DNA of 6,033 nt from an uncultured Flavobacteriales bacterium (GTDB taxonomy: Bacteria; Bacteroidota; Bacteroidia; Flavobacteriales_D; Crocinitomicaceae). How positions within the stretch are numbered: position 1 is the first letter of the stretch; every line of letters begins with the position of its first letter. Location of the stretch: the NCBI GenBank assembly GCA_905479845.1, contig CAJQOB010000145.1, positions 1 through 6,033 of the forward strand. Reading direction: 5' to 3'. Under the pieces are notes generated by a model that was not told the origin of the DNA, did not search any database, and saw only the letters and a program-made list of their open reading frames with translations. Made by a program: the position numbers and the translations under genes. Of this stretch, positions 4,604 to 6,033 are shown one piece after another.

Positions 4604-5878
4604 CTACTCTTCATTAATCAAAGCGACCCACAAGGTGATAAACCCATCGTCCATTCGAGGCCAAATTGGGCGAATCACACCATTCACTGCAGCAATGTTC
4701 AAATAATCTCCAAAAAAGACCTCTTCTGTTGGAGTAAAAGGCGTTTTCGAAAGCTTCGTATCAGTGAAGGTCTTCCCACCATCTTTAGAAACCGACATGT
4801 ACACATCGGTCTGATTATCTGAATAACTTCTGCGATCATAATACACGAAGTACAAATAGCCAGTACTCTGGTCCACATCCATCCACGTATAGAATTGATG
4901 CTTTTTCGAATCATCTTGATTTACTTTGATCGCTTCACTCCAGGTCTCTCCTCCATCCATTGACTTCTTGATGAATACGTCTGTATCTTCCAAACCATTT
5001 CGTTGATCGCACCAATTCAAATAAAGCGCTCCTCGATTCGGTCCATCACTCAAATCACATTTCAGGATAGGCAAACCATTCGCTCGTCCCATCCCTGGAA
5101 TATCAAGCGTCCATCCGCCCCAGTGCTTTTCTAGTGATTTTTCCTCCTCGAGCCATGTATTCCCACCGTCAAGAGATTTCTGCATCACCAAACCGTTTGG
5201 ACCCGTCCATGTAACGTAGATCTCTCCATTTGGTCCTACTGCTGGTACAGCACCCTCAACAGTTTCATCATCATCGAGACAATCTCCACCGTATTTGGAA
5301 ATGCGCAAAGGGTCAGACCATGTCTTTCCTTGATCTGAAGATTTCGAGAATACAATGATGGAAGAATCATTTGCGTCCCCTGAATTGTACGCATCGAATT
5401 GTGTCCAAGTCATGTACAACTCGTTATTCTCCTGATTGACAACGATCCAATGCTTGTCCTGTACTTTCGTTCCATTCGGTTTCGGGAAAGTCCCATCATC
5501 AAATTTCTTGCAAACTTTATCCGCAGATTGACAAACAATTCTATCTAGATGAGATGTTTCTTTGTAACTCGCTAAATGAAAATAATACGGTCGTCCCACC
5601 GTGTCAAAAATAACTACAGGATCGCCATATACGCCATAAGGGCTTGTCAGCGTTCTACTCTTCCACTTCTTCCCTCCATTCTTCGAATAATAGTAATCGC
5701 TGAGGACTGAACCTGCAATCATTATTTTCGGTTTCTTCGGGTGAATGGCAATAGAAGGTTCACATTGAGAACTTCCGTATTCCGCCTTCTTTGGCAGTGG
5801 AATTTGTACCACCTTGTGATCTTGCCCAAAAGAGAAAAATGCCTGAATGAGCAGTAGAATAAGTGCTATTGCTTTCAT
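4604..5878 (-). CDS. Secreted Asp-box (sialidase/BNR-like) beta-propeller protein
   Basis: A 424-residue protein with a signal peptide (residues 1-18, likely cut at SFG-QD). It has five Asp boxes of the S-x-D-x-G-x-T-W type: SKNGGKKW at 65-72, SSDQGKTW at 180-187, SLDGGNTW at 235-242, SMDGGETW at 306-313 and SKDGGKTF at 364-371. The boxes sit in repeated blades; compare LYLNWCDQRNGLEDTDVFI (285-303) with LYFVYYDRRSYSDNQTDVYM (342-361). This is the layout of the sialidase-type six-bladed propeller. True sialidases also carry an FRIP/YRIP motif and an arginine triad. I see no FRIP motif, so sialidase activity is doubtful and a binding or other glycosidase role is equally possible. The protein ends shortly after the last blade (LWVALINEE) with no type IX secretion tail, so periplasmic location is likely. 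Six cysteines (39, 116, 123, 200, 274, 290) could form disulfides. ATG 5878 overlaps the stop of the upstream - strand gene by 4 bp (ATGA). Confidence 0.85.
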   Translation of the reverse strand: MKAIALILLLIQAFFSFGQDHKVVQIPLPKKAEYGSSQCEPSIAIHPKKPKIMIAGSVLSDYYYSKNGGKKWKSRTLTSPYGVYGDPVVIFDTVGRPYYFHLASYKETSHLDRIVCQSADKVCKKFDDGTFPKPNGTKVQDKHWIVVNQENNELYMTWTQFDAYNSGDANDSSIIVFSKSSDQGKTWSDPLRISKYGGDCLDDDETVEGAVPAVGPNGEIYVTWTGPNGLVMQKSLDGGNTWLEEEKSLEKHWGGWTLDIPGMGRANGLPILKCDLSDGPNRGALYLNWCDQRNGLEDTDVFIKKSMDGGETWSEAIKVNQDDSKKHQFYTWMDVDQSTGYLYFVYYDRRSYSDNQTDVYMSVSKDGGKTFTDTKLSKTPFTPTEEVFFGDYLNIAAVNGVIRPIWPRMDDGFITLWVALINEE

Positions 5879-6033
5879 TTGTTAATTGTTCGAAGCCAGA
5901 AATCGCTCAATTTCTGAGTTTTCTTTTCGTTTGATAATTCGTAGCTGAATTTTGGTTTCTCATACGATCCCACACCAACCTTAATTGAGTACAATTCCTG
6001 ATCGCGTGCTATTAACAACTCTAATTCGTTTCC
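5875..6033 (-). CDS. Unidentified protein, C-terminal part only (upstream partner of Asp-box gene)
   Basis: Reading the - strand from the window edge, the frame is open for 52 codons and ends in TGA at 5877-5875, inside the ATG of the Asp-box gene (ATGA, 4-bp overlap). The other two - strand frames here are closed by stops. The visible residues begin GNELELLIARDQELYSIKVG and end SDFWLRTINK, with a Lys/Glu-rich strand-like middle (GSYEKPKFSYELSNEKKTQK). It has no membrane segment and no family I recognise; a beta-rich soluble domain with a final helix is a guess. The overlap implies an operon with translational coupling, and this gene would carry the promoter for both. No candidate promoter for the Asp-box gene itself is seen in this stretch. 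Confidence 0.7.
   Translation of the reverse strand, partial: GNELELLIARDQELYSIKVGVGSYEKPKFSYELSNEKKTQKLSDFWLRTINK

Noticed and set aside
4699..4914. 71-codon - strand ORF
   Set aside because: It is a shifted frame inside the Asp-box gene.

Overview
The window looks like chromosomal DNA from a Bacteroidetes bacterium, most likely Flavobacteriales and possibly a Fluviicola/Crocinitomicaceae-type organism. That is an inference. It rests on the low-GC coding style, the lack of purine-rich ribosome binding sites, -7 promoter boxes of the TAnnTTTG type, short signal peptides ending just before a Q residue (SFS-QE, SFG-QD), and a GGGC-rich intergenic element of a kind seen in this phylum. The genes are ordinary and dense: nine coding regions, two of them cut by the window edges. 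I see no phage, insertion sequence, CRISPR array, tRNA or rRNA.

Left part (1-1505): the 3' end of a thioredoxin-like gene on the + strand meets a rhomboid intramembrane protease gene on the - strand, overlapping it tail to tail by 7 bp. The rhomboid gene is divergent from a small YdjA-like nitroreductase gene; the 85-bp gap between them holds a promoter box for each direction.

Middle part (1550-3274): three + strand envelope genes follow. They encode a single-span membrane protein of unknown function, an outer-membrane beta-barrel protein 27 bp downstream, and a lipocalin-like lipoprotein. The first and third have their own -7 boxes. A tract of degenerate 8-bp units beginning TTGGATT follows the lipoprotein gene.

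Right-middle (3458-4390): a DUF985-type cupin gene is followed, with no spacing and in the same frame, by a polytopic membrane protein gene that begins GTG directly after the cupin TAA.

Right part (4391-6033): a 213-bp convergent intergenic region carries a structured repeat-like element and AT-rich palindromes. Beyond it, on the - strand, lies a secreted Asp-box (sialidase-like) beta-propeller gene. Its ATG overlaps the stop codon of a further - strand gene that leaves the window, giving a 4-bp ATGA junction. That partial gene is easily missed because its start lies outside the window.

No clear new multi-gene system is visible. The most interesting items are the structured intergenic element, the TAA-GTG in-frame junction, the hidden upstream partner of the propeller gene, and the octamer tract.
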